DNA of 52,846 nucleotides, taken from Pseudomonadota bacterium (GTDB lineage Bacteria; Pseudomonadota; Alphaproteobacteria; Rhizobiales; Pleomorphomonadaceae). Position numbers and translations under genes: made by a program. Location of the stretch: NCBI GenBank assembly GCA_018262575.1, contig JAGSYU010000005.1:1-52846 (forward strand). The letters run 5' to 3'. The notes under the pieces are model-generated. The model did no database searches, was not told the DNA's origin, and saw only the letters and a program-made list of their open reading frames with translations. Below are positions 29,663-38,444 of this stretch, in pieces. The first letter of the stretch is position 1. Each line of letters begins with the position of its first letter.

Positions 29663-32600
29663 CAGATCGTCCCACGTTCCAGGTCAACGGCCGTAGCCCC
29701 CAGCGCGGCGATCAGCCGGCGCGGTGTGGCCTCGGTGAGGATCTGCGCCGTCGATATCGGCATGCCCAATTGTTCGCTGAGGCGCGACGCGACGCGCATG
29801 GCACTCATCGAGTCGCCGCCGCAGGCGAAGAAATCCATATCCTCGGTGACGTCTGGCACACCAAGCACGTCGCGCCAAACCGAAACAACGATGGCCGTTG
29901 TCGCCAAGGTTGGCGCCGTCTCCACCGTCCTGGTCAGTGCCGTTGGCTGACTGGGAGCGTTACCCGCCGGATCGATCCACAGGCGCTGCCGGTGGAAAGG
30001 ATAGGCGGGAAGCGAGACCTTTTGGCGTGCCCCGGTCGAGATAGCTTGCCAATCGGGCTCGACGCCGCGCACCCAAAGCTTCGCCACCGCCTCTCGGATG
30101 TCGTCAATTTCTGCGCCGGTGCGCGGTGCGGTGGCCACCGCATCGGCCTCCGCGACGCCGGAGGCTCTGACAAGGCGCGACAGCGCCATGCCTGGCCCGA
30201 CCTCAACGAATATCCTGTCGTTGCCGCCGAGTTCCTTGACGCCGTCGGCGAAACGGACGGCGCCGCGCAAGTGGCGCACCCAGTAGGAGGGGTCGACGGC
30301 TTCAGAGGCGGTAATCAAGCGGCCGGTGAGGTTGGAGATGAAGGGGATTTCGGGATGGCTGAGGTGGACGTGCGACACAGCTTCGCCGAACTCGTCGAGA
30401 ATGCCGTTCATCAGCGATGAGTGGAAGGCGTGGGAGGTATTGAGCCGCCGGCCCGCGCCGAGGGCAGCCTCCAGTCGGGCGATGTCATCTTCCGGGCCGG
30501 CCACCACGCACTGACGCGGTCCGTTGACGGCGGCGAGCGACAATCGCCCGGCGGCTTCGTCGCCGAGGTCGGCGATGCGCGACAGTGTCTCCGCTTCGCC
30601 AGACGAAACTGCCAGCATGGCGCCACGTGGTGTCGAGCCCATCAACCGGCCGCGCTCAGCGACGAGACGGAGGGCATCCTCGAATGACATCACGCCAGCG
30701 ACGCAGGCGGCGACCAGTTCACCGATCGAATGGCCGATCAGAGCGTCTGGCACCACGCCCCAGCCAATCAGCAAATGAGCCATGCCGTATTCGGTAATGA
30801 ACAAGGCGGGCTGGGTCATCGCTGTCTCGGCGAGCCGACGGCCGGCGTCGGCATCGTCTGGTGCAGCAAGCAGAAGATCACGGACCTCCGCCGCGCCGGT
30901 TTCGGCCAGTATGCTGGCCGCCTCGTCGACGATGGCGCGGAACGCCGGTTCCGTCCGGTAGAGGGCGGCGCCCATGCCCGGCACCTGGGTGCCCTGGCCG
31001 GGGAAGACGAAGGCGATAGCCGGCGCGCCTTTGCGGCTGACGCCCCGGATGCCTGGATGGAGTCCCAAGCGCGTGGCGGCCTCGCCGGTGGTTCGCGCCA
31101 TCACCGCCATGCGATGCGGCATCCGCCGCCGACCGGTCTGGAGGATATGGGCGGCGTCGGCGAGCCGGGGTGCGTCGGCACCGCCCAGGCGATCGCGCAG
31201 GCTCTCGGCCAAGCGCTCAAGGCTGTCGCCATCGGCTGCCGACAGAACGAGGATTTCCGGATGATCCGGGGCGGTCTCGGCAGCCTCCGCTGCGGCGGGC
31301 GGCGCTTCCACGATGACGTGGACATTGGTACCACCGAGGCCGAAGGAACTGACGCCGGCCCGGCGCGGCGTGCCGGCGGGCCGATCCGGCCAGGGCTCGG
31401 GCCTGTCGTTGACGCGAAAGGGACCGGCGGAAAAGGGGACGCGAGGGTTCGGAGAGCGAAAACCGGCGGTGGGAGGAATGACGCCCTGCCGGACGGTGAG
31501 AATCGCTTTCACCAATCCAGCAAGGCCGGATGCCGCATCGAGATGGCCGATGTTGCCCTTGAGCGATCCGAGGAGGATCGAGCCCGGTGGAGAGCCGGCA
31601 TAGACCTCGTTGAGGCCAGCCACCTCGATGGGGTCACCGAGAGCGGTTCCGGTTCCGTGTCCCTCGACGAAGCCAATGGTCGTCGGCTCAACCATTGCAT
31701 CTGCCACGGCGGCGGAAATGGCTGCGGCCTGTCCGGAGACGGTGGGTGCCGTGAAACCTGCCTTGTCGGAGCCGTCGTTGGTGATGCCAACGCCACGGAT
31801 CACCGCATGAATGCGGTCGCCGTCGGCCAACGCATCGGAAAGGCGCTTCAGAACCACCGCCACGGCACCGCTGCCGCCGACCGTGCCGTCGGCGTCGGCA
31901 TCGAAGGGGCGGCAGCGCCCCTTGAGCGAGCCGATCCCGCCGTCGACCGCATGGTAGCCGCCGGCCGAGGTCAGTCCCAGCGAGGCGGCGGCGACCAGGG
32001 CGGCGCGGCATTGGCCGCTACGCAAGGCCTGGACGGCCAGCGTTAGCGCCGTAAGGCCTGTCGAACAGGCGGTTGCAACCGACACCGCCGGGCCAGTGAG
32101 ACCAAGTTTGTAGGCAAGCCGAAGCGACGCATAGTCCTTGTCGGAGGCGATGACCGCCGCATAGCGCTCGGCATCGAACTGACCATGGATGCGGTCGAAC
32201 AGGTTGTCGAAGACATAGCTGTTGAAGCCCGTTCCAGCGAAGACAGCGACCGGCCCCTCCCGGCGAGGGTCGCATCCGGCGTCTTCGAGTGCGTGATGAC
32301 CTGCCTCCAGCAGCAGCCTTTGCTGCGGGTCGATGGCCGCCGCCTCGCCCGGCGTGTAGCCAAACGCCGCAGCGTCAAAGCCGGCGATATCATCGAGCCT
32401 GGCCTGGGCGCCGACGAAGGAGGGACTATCGACGATCTTCGGGTCGATCCCCGCCATCCGCAGCAAGTCGGCGTCGGCGTCGGTGAACAGGGCGCGACCG
32501 TCGCTCAGCAGTTGCCAGAGCGACTCGGCGTCTTCGGCACCAGGCAAGCGGAAAGCCATGCCGACGACAGCAACCGTCCTGTCGATGGTCATCGTCGCCG

Positions 32601-35600
32601 CTTCCCCGGCCCGCACCACCACCTGTGGCGCCTCGGCATCGGCGAGATAGGCGGCCAGCGCGTTGATCGAGGGGTAACGAAAGATGTCGACCGCCGTCAG
32701 GTCGCGGCCGGTGGCGGCCGACAGCCGGGCTTGCGCCCGTGGCACCATCAGCGAGTGGCCGCCGACCTCGAAGAAGCTGGCACCGGGGTCGATATCATCG
32801 CGCTGGAAGAGGTCGGCCCATACCGCGGCGACCACCCGCCGCATGGCGGCAACGCGGCCCCGATCGATGATCGTTGCCACCGACGGGCGGGGAGCTTGCG
32901 GTTCGGCCGGCACCGCGGCGATCTTGGCGAGCGCGGCTCGATCGATCTTGCCCGAGGGCTGGCGGGGCAGGCTTGCATGACGCGTCCAGCCCTCGGGGAT
33001 GGCGGCCGAGGGCAGCAGCGGAACGAGGCGTAACCTGAGTTCGGCCGGCGAAGCCGTACCGACGAAATGGGCGACGAGGCGGGGAGCAACGCCGCTCCGG
33101 TCGAGAAGGACCGCCACCTCGTCCACGCCCGCCAGCCGGGAAAGCGCCGCCTCGATCTCGCCGAGTTCCAGCCGCTGGCCGCGAATCTTGACCTGCTCGT
33201 CGGTACGCCCTCGGAACTGGATGCTGCCGCCGTCCTGCCAAAGCCCGCGATCGCCGGTCCGATAGAGTCGCCCGCCCACGAGAAAGGGGTCGTCGACAAA
33301 AGCGGCGGCGGTCTCTTCGGGGCGACCGAGATAGCCCCGCGCCACACCGTAGCCGCCGATCGAGATTTCGCCGACCGTCCCAACCGGAACGCGCCGACCG
33401 TCAGCGTCGAGGATACGGATGAGGTACCCGGGCAGCGGCTGGCCGATCGGCGGTTCGCCCGCCGTCGGGTCGACCTGCGCTGCCGTCGCCTCAATGGTGG
33501 CCTCGGTCGGACCGTACAGGTTCCATATCGCTGCCGGCTTCAGCACTGCCGCAGCCTCGCGGGCCAGTTCAGCCGTGAGCCGTTCGCCGCCGAGCACCAG
33601 GCGCCTCAGGCCCGGCAACCCGCCGTTCGGCGTGGTCGGCAGTAGGCTCGCCAGCATCGACGGCACGAGATTGAGATGGGTGACCCGCCGGACCACCGCC
33701 TCCTGCCAGAATGCCCGGGCGTCGATGATCTGAAGGCGCGTCGGCAGCCACAGCCGCGCTCCGACGGCGAGCGGGCAGAGCACTTGCTCCTGCCAGGGAT
33801 CGAAGCCGAGCGAGAAGGTGACGGCGATGCATTCGTCGGGCGTCATGCCGATGAGGCGCGGCATCGATCGCATCTTGGTGGCGAGCGCCCGGTGCGTGAT
33901 CCCGACTGGCTTGGACCGGCCTGTCGAACCCGAGGTGTGGTAGATGGTGGCGAGGCGATCGGGCGAAACGGTCCCGACGGCAGGCGGCGCCAAGTCCGGC
34001 AGTACTGCCGCGAGATCATCAAGGATGATGACGCGTCGCCCCTCCTGCGGCGGCACCGCGGCGAGCGAGGCGCGGTCTGCCAGCACCAGTCGGCAACCGA
34101 CGCCATCCATCATGGCGTTGAGGCGCGCCGGTGGCTGAATGGGATCGAGCGGCAGAGCTGCGCCACCGGAGATCAGAATGCCGAGAAACCCGGCGACTTG
34201 CTGGACCGAAGGTTGCAGACACAGCCCGACCGGCTCCTCCGGTCCGACGTTCTCGGCCGCGAGCCGGCCAGCGATGCCGCGCGCCAGCGCCGACAGGCCG
34301 GCATAGCTCGTGTCGCCGGCTGGGTCCGACACGGCGATAGCGTTGCCCTGCCGGGCGGCCTGTTCAAGGAAGATCTGATGGACGGGCAGGTCCTCGGTCT
34401 CCATCTCCGGCCCGGCTTCCCACGTGGAGATATCGACGCATTCGCTCGCGCCGATAGTCGGCAGATCGGTGAGCGGCGCATAGGGGTTGGCGGTGGCTGC
34501 CGACACCAGCGTCACGAACCGATCCGACAGGCGAGCAATGGCGGCGGCGGTGTGGACCGCGGGGTTGCGGTACCAGACCAGCGGTGTTGCCCGACCATCG
34601 AGGTCGCTCTGGCTGGAATCGAACTGGAGGCAGAGATCGTCAACCGGGCCGCTGGCCAACGTCGTGCGTGTGGCCGTCAGGCCGTCGAATGACGCCGCAT
34701 GCGGAAAGTCGAGGGCGTTGAAGGCGGCGGCGCGCGGGTCGCCGCCGCACCAGGGATCGATGAGCGCCCGATGCATGTGGGCGACCGCCATCCGCATGTG
34801 CCGGAAGTCGCCGCGCAGACGTGAGGAAAGCTGCCCGACGAGGTCGGCGAAGGTCGGGGTGCCGTCGAGCTGGGCGTGGATTGGCACCACCGATGCGCAA
34901 AGGCCGACAGTATTCCGCTCGACGCGCCCCAGGCGATTGAGAAGCGGCAGGTTCGTGACCGGCAGGGGCGTGCCCGCCGTCCGCCCGAGCAGCAGCAGAT
35001 AGGCGGCCAGCAGCACGGCCGACGGTGTCGCTGCCAGGGAGGTCGCCAGCGTTCCCAACTGTTTGACGAAACCGGCTGGAAGGACGCTGGCATGGGTCGG
35101 CGCCGCGTCTGTGGCGGTCACCGGCGGACCCGGCGAGAAGCGGGTGGGCGGCGAGTCCGGCGCGATGCGGGCGCGCCAGTAGGCCGTGTCCCGAATGTAT
35201 TGGTCGGAACCGACATAGGCCGCATCGGCCGCCACCAGATCGAGAAAGCGGCCGAACGGCGACGGGGTTGGCACTTCCCCCCGCAGCAAGGCGGCGTAGA
35301 TCTCGGCGGTTCGTCGGGTCAGCAGGCTATTGCCGAAGGCATCGTTGATCAGATGGTGGTTGATGCGCAGCCACCAATTGCAGTCGGAGGTCAGGTGGAT
35401 CAGCCGATGACGAACGAGCGGTTCGTCTGCAAAATCGAAGGGGCGGGCGACAACGGCGCGGCATTCGGCGAAGGCGGCGGCTTCCGGGGTACTGCCGTAT
35501 TCGGCGGCATCGGAGACGTCGATATGTACGAACTCACCAGCAACGGTACCGAAGTTGAGGCACGGAACGCCGCCGGAGGTGTGAATGCGCAGAGCACAGG

Positions 35601-35811
35601 CGTCGGCCTCGGCGTCGGCGGCAAGCGCCGCCCGGCGGAAGAGGGCAGCGTCGAGTGGCCCCTCGAGGCGGATGATTTCGGCGAGATTGTATGCCGTCTT
35701 GTTCGGCCGGGACAGATTGTCGAACCAGATCGCGGCTTGTGGTGCCGTCAATGGAAAATTGCCAGCCAATTCAAGAATCTCCCGCCCCTGTACACGAACG
35801 TAACTGCCCAT
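29662..35811 (-). CDS. NRPS-PKS subunit 1 (loading): C-A-T-KS-AT-T
   Basis: A 2049-residue first subunit. A starter condensation domain covers about 15-460 (HHLINDA at 152-158, last Gly of HHxxxDG replaced by Ala). Adenylation spans about 475-965; pocket code by eye DPENVGLIEK, with two acidic residues and close to the hydroxyornithine code DMENLGLINK. Core A3 is odd (TSGSTGRSKPVG in place of PKG). The carrier serine is Ser1020. KS spans about 1050-1490 (Cys1249, His1385 in EGHGTGT, His1423). AT spans about 1590-1890 (GHSIGE, Ser1695; HAFH motif at about 1794, malonyl type). The last carrier serine is Ser2001. There is no reductive domain, so the first extension should stay a beta-keto. The start is taken at the ATG at 35811 with GGA upstream; a TTG at 35826 would add five residues. 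The stop overlaps the subunit 2 start by one base. Confidence 0.92.
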   Translation of the reverse strand: MGSYVRVQGREILELAGNFPLTAPQAAIWFDNLSRPNKTAYNLAEIIRLEGPLDAALFRRAALAADAEADACALRIHTSGGVPCLNFGTVAGEFVHIDVSDAAEYGSTPEAAAFAECRAVVARPFDFADEPLVRHRLIHLTSDCNWWLRINHHLINDAFGNSLLTRRTAEIYAALLRGEVPTPSPFGRFLDLVAADAAYVGSDQYIRDTAYWRARIAPDSPPTRFSPGPPVTATDAAPTHASVLPAGFVKQLGTLATSLAATPSAVLLAAYLLLLGRTAGTPLPVTNLPLLNRLGRVERNTVGLCASVVPIHAQLDGTPTFADLVGQLSSRLRGDFRHMRMAVAHMHRALIDPWCGGDPRAAAFNALDFPHAASFDGLTATRTTLASGPVDDLCLQFDSSQSDLDGRATPLVWYRNPAVHTAAAIARLSDRFVTLVSAATANPYAPLTDLPTIGASECVDISTWEAGPEMETEDLPVHQIFLEQAARQGNAIAVSDPAGDTSYAGLSALARGIAGRLAAENVGPEEPVGLCLQPSVQQVAGFLGILISGGAALPLDPIQPPARLNAMMDGVGCRLVLADRASLAAVPPQEGRRVIILDDLAAVLPDLAPPAVGTVSPDRLATIYHTSGSTGRSKPVGITHRALATKMRSMPRLIGMTPDECIAVTFSLGFDPWQEQVLCPLAVGARLWLPTRLQIIDARAFWQEAVVRRVTHLNLVPSMLASLLPTTPNGGLPGLRRLVLGGERLTAELAREAAAVLKPAAIWNLYGPTEATIEATAAQVDPTAGEPPIGQPLPGYLIRILDADGRRVPVGTVGEISIGGYGVARGYLGRPEETAAAFVDDPFLVGGRLYRTGDRGLWQDGGSIQFRGRTDEQVKIRGQRLELGEIEAALSRLAGVDEVAVLLDRSGVAPRLVAHFVGTASPAELRLRLVPLLPSAAIPEGWTRHASLPRQPSGKIDRAALAKIAAVPAEPQAPRPSVATIIDRGRVAAMRRVVAAVWADLFQRDDIDPGASFFEVGGHSLMVPRAQARLSAATGRDLTAVDIFRYPSINALAAYLADAEAPQVVVRAGEAATMTIDRTVAVVGMAFRLPGAEDAESLWQLLSDGRALFTDADADLLRMAGIDPKIVDSPSFVGAQARLDDIAGFDAAAFGYTPGEAAAIDPQQRLLLEAGHHALEDAGCDPRREGPVAVFAGTGFNSYVFDNLFDRIHGQFDAERYAAVIASDKDYASLRLAYKLGLTGPAVSVATACSTGLTALTLAVQALRSGQCRAALVAAASLGLTSAGGYHAVDGGIGSLKGRCRPFDADADGTVGGSGAVAVVLKRLSDALADGDRIHAVIRGVGITNDGSDKAGFTAPTVSGQAAAISAAVADAMVEPTTIGFVEGHGTGTALGDPIEVAGLNEVYAGSPPGSILLGSLKGNIGHLDAASGLAGLVKAILTVRQGVIPPTAGFRSPNPRVPFSAGPFRVNDRPEPWPDRPAGTPRRAGVSSFGLGGTNVHVIVEAPPAAAEAAETAPDHPEILVLSAADGDSLERLAESLRDRLGGADAPRLADAAHILQTGRRRMPHRMAVMARTTGEAATRLGLHPGIRGVSRKGAPAIAFVFPGQGTQVPGMGAALYRTEPAFRAIVDEAASILAETGAAEVRDLLLAAPDDADAGRRLAETAMTQPALFITEYGMAHLLIGWGVVPDALIGHSIGELVAACVAGVMSFEDALRLVAERGRLMGSTPRGAMLAVSSGEAETLSRIADLGDEAAGRLSLAAVNGPRQCVVAGPEDDIARLEAALGAGRRLNTSHAFHSSLMNGILDEFGEAVSHVHLSHPEIPFISNLTGRLITASEAVDPSYWVRHLRGAVRFADGVKELGGNDRIFVEVGPGMALSRLVRASGVAEADAVATAPRTGAEIDDIREAVAKLWVRGVEPDWQAISTGARQKVSLPAYPFHRQRLWIDPAGNAPSQPTALTRTVETAPTLATTAIVVSVWRDVLGVPDVTEDMDFFACGGDSMSAMRVASRLSEQLGMPISTAQILTEATPRRLIAALGATAVDLERGTI

Positions 35812-35873
35812 TCCTGATTCCGGCAAGAGGGAACGGCTCAGTTGTACAAAATTGCCTGCCAGAAGATTTACGT

Positions 35874-35912
35874 GCTGACCGTAGGTTTTCTTGGAATTTT
35901 TCTAGGCTGACC
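35874..35912 (-). promoter_or_regulatory. Candidate operator (phased direct repeat) upstream of the NRPS-PKS operon
   Basis: Two copies of GCTGACCRTA (plus-strand spelling; 35874-35883 and 35906-35915) are spaced 32 bases start to start, about three helical turns. They lie 60-100 bases upstream of the subunit 1 start, where an activator would bind. The surrounding 238-base gap is AT-richer than its neighbours and is the only place for the operon promoter. I cannot name the regulator, and no transcription factor gene lies in the window. Confidence 0.35.
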
Positions 35913-36064
35913 ATAAGTCATCATGATGCCGAACTCTACCTTGTGCGACGCCTGCAGTCCGATGGCCATGAAGCCAAATTCAGATGTGGAGTCGCTTCAG
36001 CTCGAACCGCCCAGCCTCGCCTGGTACGTGCGTGGAGCCTAGGTCAGGCCTTGTCGGCAAGGTG

Positions 36065-37312
36065 TCAGGGAGAGGAGGACGGCTTTTTGTCGATCGTCTG
36101 CGACACGGCCGGGTCCGGCGGCTCGATAATGTCTTTCGTCGCCGGCGTTCCAGCGTTTTCCGTTCCTGACGAGACCGCATCCTGCTGGCCGAGAGTATCG
36201 GTCGACTTGGCGGTCGGCGCCGATGTCGGCGAACTCATGGGAGTGGCGGCGTTGGGGGGCGCGATATCGTCCATTCGCGCATTGGTGGGAGCCGGTTGAA
36301 GCGTCGCGGCATCGGGATGGTCGGGCGCCTGAACCTCGGTCTTGGACGTCTCGGACCGAGAGGATCCCTCATCACCGGTGTTCAGGATGAGAGGCAAGCC
36401 ATCCTTGCCGCCGACCACGATGATCTTGGCATTTTGCGATGTGGCCAGCGTCATGGTCGCCTCGATGCCGCGCAAACGGAGGTATTCGGGCGTGATGGTC
36501 CGGGCAACGGTATCTTGGAACACGCGGATGCCCTCAGCCTCGATCTTTTTACGGTCCGCCTCCTTCTTCTCGCGGGCAAGGCGGAAATCATATTCGAGCA
36601 TGGCCTGATACTGCTCGGCCTTGCGCTCAATGGCATCTTGAATGCGAGTCGGCAGGTTGACGCTGCGAATCAGGACGTCCTCGACGTCGACGAGACGGCC
36701 ACGGACGCTCTGGTTGCCGAGCGAGGCTCCCAGTTGGGTGACCATTCGCTCAAGCAGCTGTGCCTGGATGAAAGCGCGCGTTTCCGAATAGAGCTGCTCG
36801 GGCGTATAGCGCGAAATGAGTTCGCGGGCGTGAGAGCCGATCTCGGGGTAGACGAGAACCTCGTCGTAGTTCGCGCCGATCATTTGGTGCAAAAGACCGA
36901 CGGTGTCGCGATTGATTCTGTAGCGGATGGCGATCTCGACCTGCATGCCCAGACCATTGGAGGAGATCGTATCGTAGACACGGGCGCGATTTTGCAGACG
37001 CGCGTCGTAGAAATAGACTTGGTCCCAGGGAAAGATGACGTGCAGACCTTCGCCGAGATAGGAGGTGGTTACCGTGCCGCCAAAGAAGCGCAGCCACAGT
37101 ACGCCGACATGACCCGCCGGTATGGTGATGAAGATCTGCGGCGCCAGTACCAGCAGGAACAGGATGAAGCTGAGGGTGAAAGCATAGACGCTGATTGAGT
37201 GACGGCGGAGCCGATCGAAGAGCCTGTTCCAGAACCGTTTCATGCGCAACGCCTTGCCGCGCCCGGTTGAGGCAACGATCGCCTCGCCCTGCGTCAAGGT
37301 TGTGTCAGCCAT
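36065..37312 (-). CDS. SPFH/band 7 (prohibitin-like) membrane protein
   Basis: A 415-residue protein. A cytoplasmic N-terminus, one membrane segment (about 41-63) and an SPFH domain (from IPAGHVGVLWLRFFGG through about residue 215) are followed by a charged helical, coiled-coil-prone stretch (RKAEQYQAML...REKKEADRKKIEAEG). A 110-residue Pro/Thr/Ser-rich, disordered-looking tail follows. Such proteins form large membrane rings and scaffold microdomains or proteases, like HflK/HflC or prohibitin. Only one copy is present, without an HflC partner or NfeD. The ATG at 37312 is preferred to a GTG six codons earlier, with AGGCGGGG upstream. Role is inference from the family. Confidence 0.82.
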   Translation of the reverse strand: MADTTLTQGEAIVASTGRGKALRMKRFWNRLFDRLRRHSISVYAFTLSFILFLLVLAPQIFITIPAGHVGVLWLRFFGGTVTTSYLGEGLHVIFPWDQVYFYDARLQNRARVYDTISSNGLGMQVEIAIRYRINRDTVGLLHQMIGANYDEVLVYPEIGSHARELISRYTPEQLYSETRAFIQAQLLERMVTQLGASLGNQSVRGRLVDVEDVLIRSVNLPTRIQDAIERKAEQYQAMLEYDFRLAREKKEADRKKIEAEGIRVFQDTVARTITPEYLRLRGIEATMTLATSQNAKIIVVGGKDGLPLILNTGDEGSSRSETSKTEVQAPDHPDAATLQPAPTNARMDDIAPPNAATPMSSPTSAPTAKSTDTLGQQDAVSSGTENAGTPATKDIIEPPDPAVSQTIDKKPSSSP

Positions 37313-37364
37313 TGCACCCCGCCTGTTCACCTAGTGTCATGACCGGCCCCATTGCCCCGTCGGT

Positions 37365-37541
37365 TCAGCCATGCTCGGCGTTGCGATGCGGGCGGCTGAT
37401 CGCAAGGATGAGAAAGTCGATAAGTGGCGTGACCACGATCGAAAGCAGGAAGTGGCCGACGAAGCCAAAGACCGTATGGCGTCCCATGAATCCGGTGACT
37501 GCACATCCCGTAAGATACAGGAGGCCGAGAATGATCATCAT
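37365..37541 (-). CDS. Small two-helix membrane protein, 58 residues
   Basis: A short open frame of 58 codons that a length filter would miss. The product has two hydrophobic stretches, about 2-18 (IILGLLYLTGCAVTGF) and 25-48 (FGFVGHFLLSIVVTPLIDFLILAI), with a basic loop between and a polar tail (SRPHRNAEHG). That pattern is what a real small inner-membrane protein would show, unlike shadow frames nearby. It lies 52 bases upstream of the SPFH gene start on the same strand and may be its small partner. The family is not recognised. Confidence 0.55.
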   Translation of the reverse strand: MMIILGLLYLTGCAVTGFMGRHTVFGFVGHFLLSIVVTPLIDFLILAISRPHRNAEHG

Positions 37542-37664
37542 GGTTGCGCCTCGCCTGGCGACGGGCGCAGGAATTCCCCGTCGTTTCTCCGATGGTTACG
37601 ATACGAACGCCGAGCCGAGCCGTCAATTCGATTTCTGTTGACGGAGCCGGAGAGGCGGGAGACG

Positions 37665-38444
37665 ATGATGGGCCGCCAACATCCGAGTGCCGTCATGAAT
37701 CAGCGCGAATCTTTCGGCCTCGCCGCCAGGATAGGGACGGCGATGGTGATGGTTTCGCTGTCGGTGATTGCGCTCACATCGGCGCTCAGCCTGTTCCGCT
37801 TCGAGGAAACCTACAAGGCGCTCGTCGAGCAGCGGCTGAAACTGACGGCCGGCGAGGTCGCTCGCGTTCTCTCGGTCGGATTGGACCTTGGCTTGCCCGT
37901 TGAGGCACAGGACAATATTCCCGGCCTGTTGCGCCAGCATCTTTCCGCCCACCCCGACCTTGCCGCCATCACAGTCATCGCTTGCGACGGACACCTGTTG
38001 TTCGGCGAGGGCGAGGCGGGTGGCAGCGGTCCGCCGATGCGGAAGCCGTCGTGGTCGGCGGAAGATGCCGGCCGGCTCGCCATCGGTGTCCGCGTCACCG
38101 ATGCCATGGGCGGCTGCGCGGCGAATCTGGTCGTCACCCGCGCGGCCGAGCCGTTCCGGCAGGCGATGGCGTCGGTGAGCCGGCGGTACCTGACGCTTGG
38201 CGCGGTGGCCGCCACTTTGACGACGCTGGCGATGATCGCGGCGGCGCTGGTCTTCTGTCGGCCCCGGCCCACCCTTCGGGCCCTCGACGACGATCTCGAT
38301 TGCCTGATGGACGGCGATCTCAGCAAGGGTGCCGCCGGTGTCGCTGCGGTCGATCCGGGTGAGGCATGGGAGGCAGATCTGCTCGATGCCTATCGAGCCG
38401 CCCGCCCGACGCTTGCCGCCGCCCAGCAGGCGAGAGGCGTCTGA
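37665..38444 (+). CDS. Sensor-only membrane protein (periplasmic domain plus HAMP-like stub)
   Basis: A 259-residue protein with membrane segments at about 20-44 and 176-198 enclosing a ~130-residue periplasmic domain, then a short cytoplasmic part (about 199-259) too small for a kinase, cyclase or MCP domain. The periplasmic domain matches that of the next gene by eye: LDLGLP, a PDLA segment and DGHLLFGEG here, against LDLGIP, PDIA and DGGKVLFSEG there. AGGCGGGAG precedes the ATG at 37665; ATGs at 37668 and 37695 are alternatives. The stop is followed immediately by the next start. Signal detection without its own output is inference; it might heterodimerise with the fusion protein. Confidence 0.7.
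   Translation: MMGRQHPSAVMNQRESFGLAARIGTAMVMVSLSVIALTSALSLFRFEETYKALVEQRLKLTAGEVARVLSVGLDLGLPVEAQDNIPGLLRQHLSAHPDLAAITVIACDGHLLFGEGEAGGSGPPMRKPSWSAEDAGRLAIGVRVTDAMGGCAANLVVTRAAEPFRQAMASVSRRYLTLGAVAATLTTLAMIAAALVFCRPRPTLRALDDDLDCLMDGDLSKGAAGVAAVDPGEAWEADLLDAYRAARPTLAAAQQARGV

Noticed and set aside
14648-35811. Epimerase or second methyltransferase domains in subunits 1 and 2
   Set aside because: Each C-like domain is followed by an A domain or ends the subunit, and no E-type block or extra SAM motif was found.
35826-35880. Sigma-54-like site (CTGGCAGG...TTGT, minus strand) upstream of subunit 1
   Set aside because: The spacing between the GG and the downstream element is one base too long and the invariant GC is GT.
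35923-36042. 39-codon plus-strand frame starting ATGATGCCGAAC, divergent from the NRPS operon
   Set aside because: Weak ribosome site and no recognisable features; I cannot tell it from chance.
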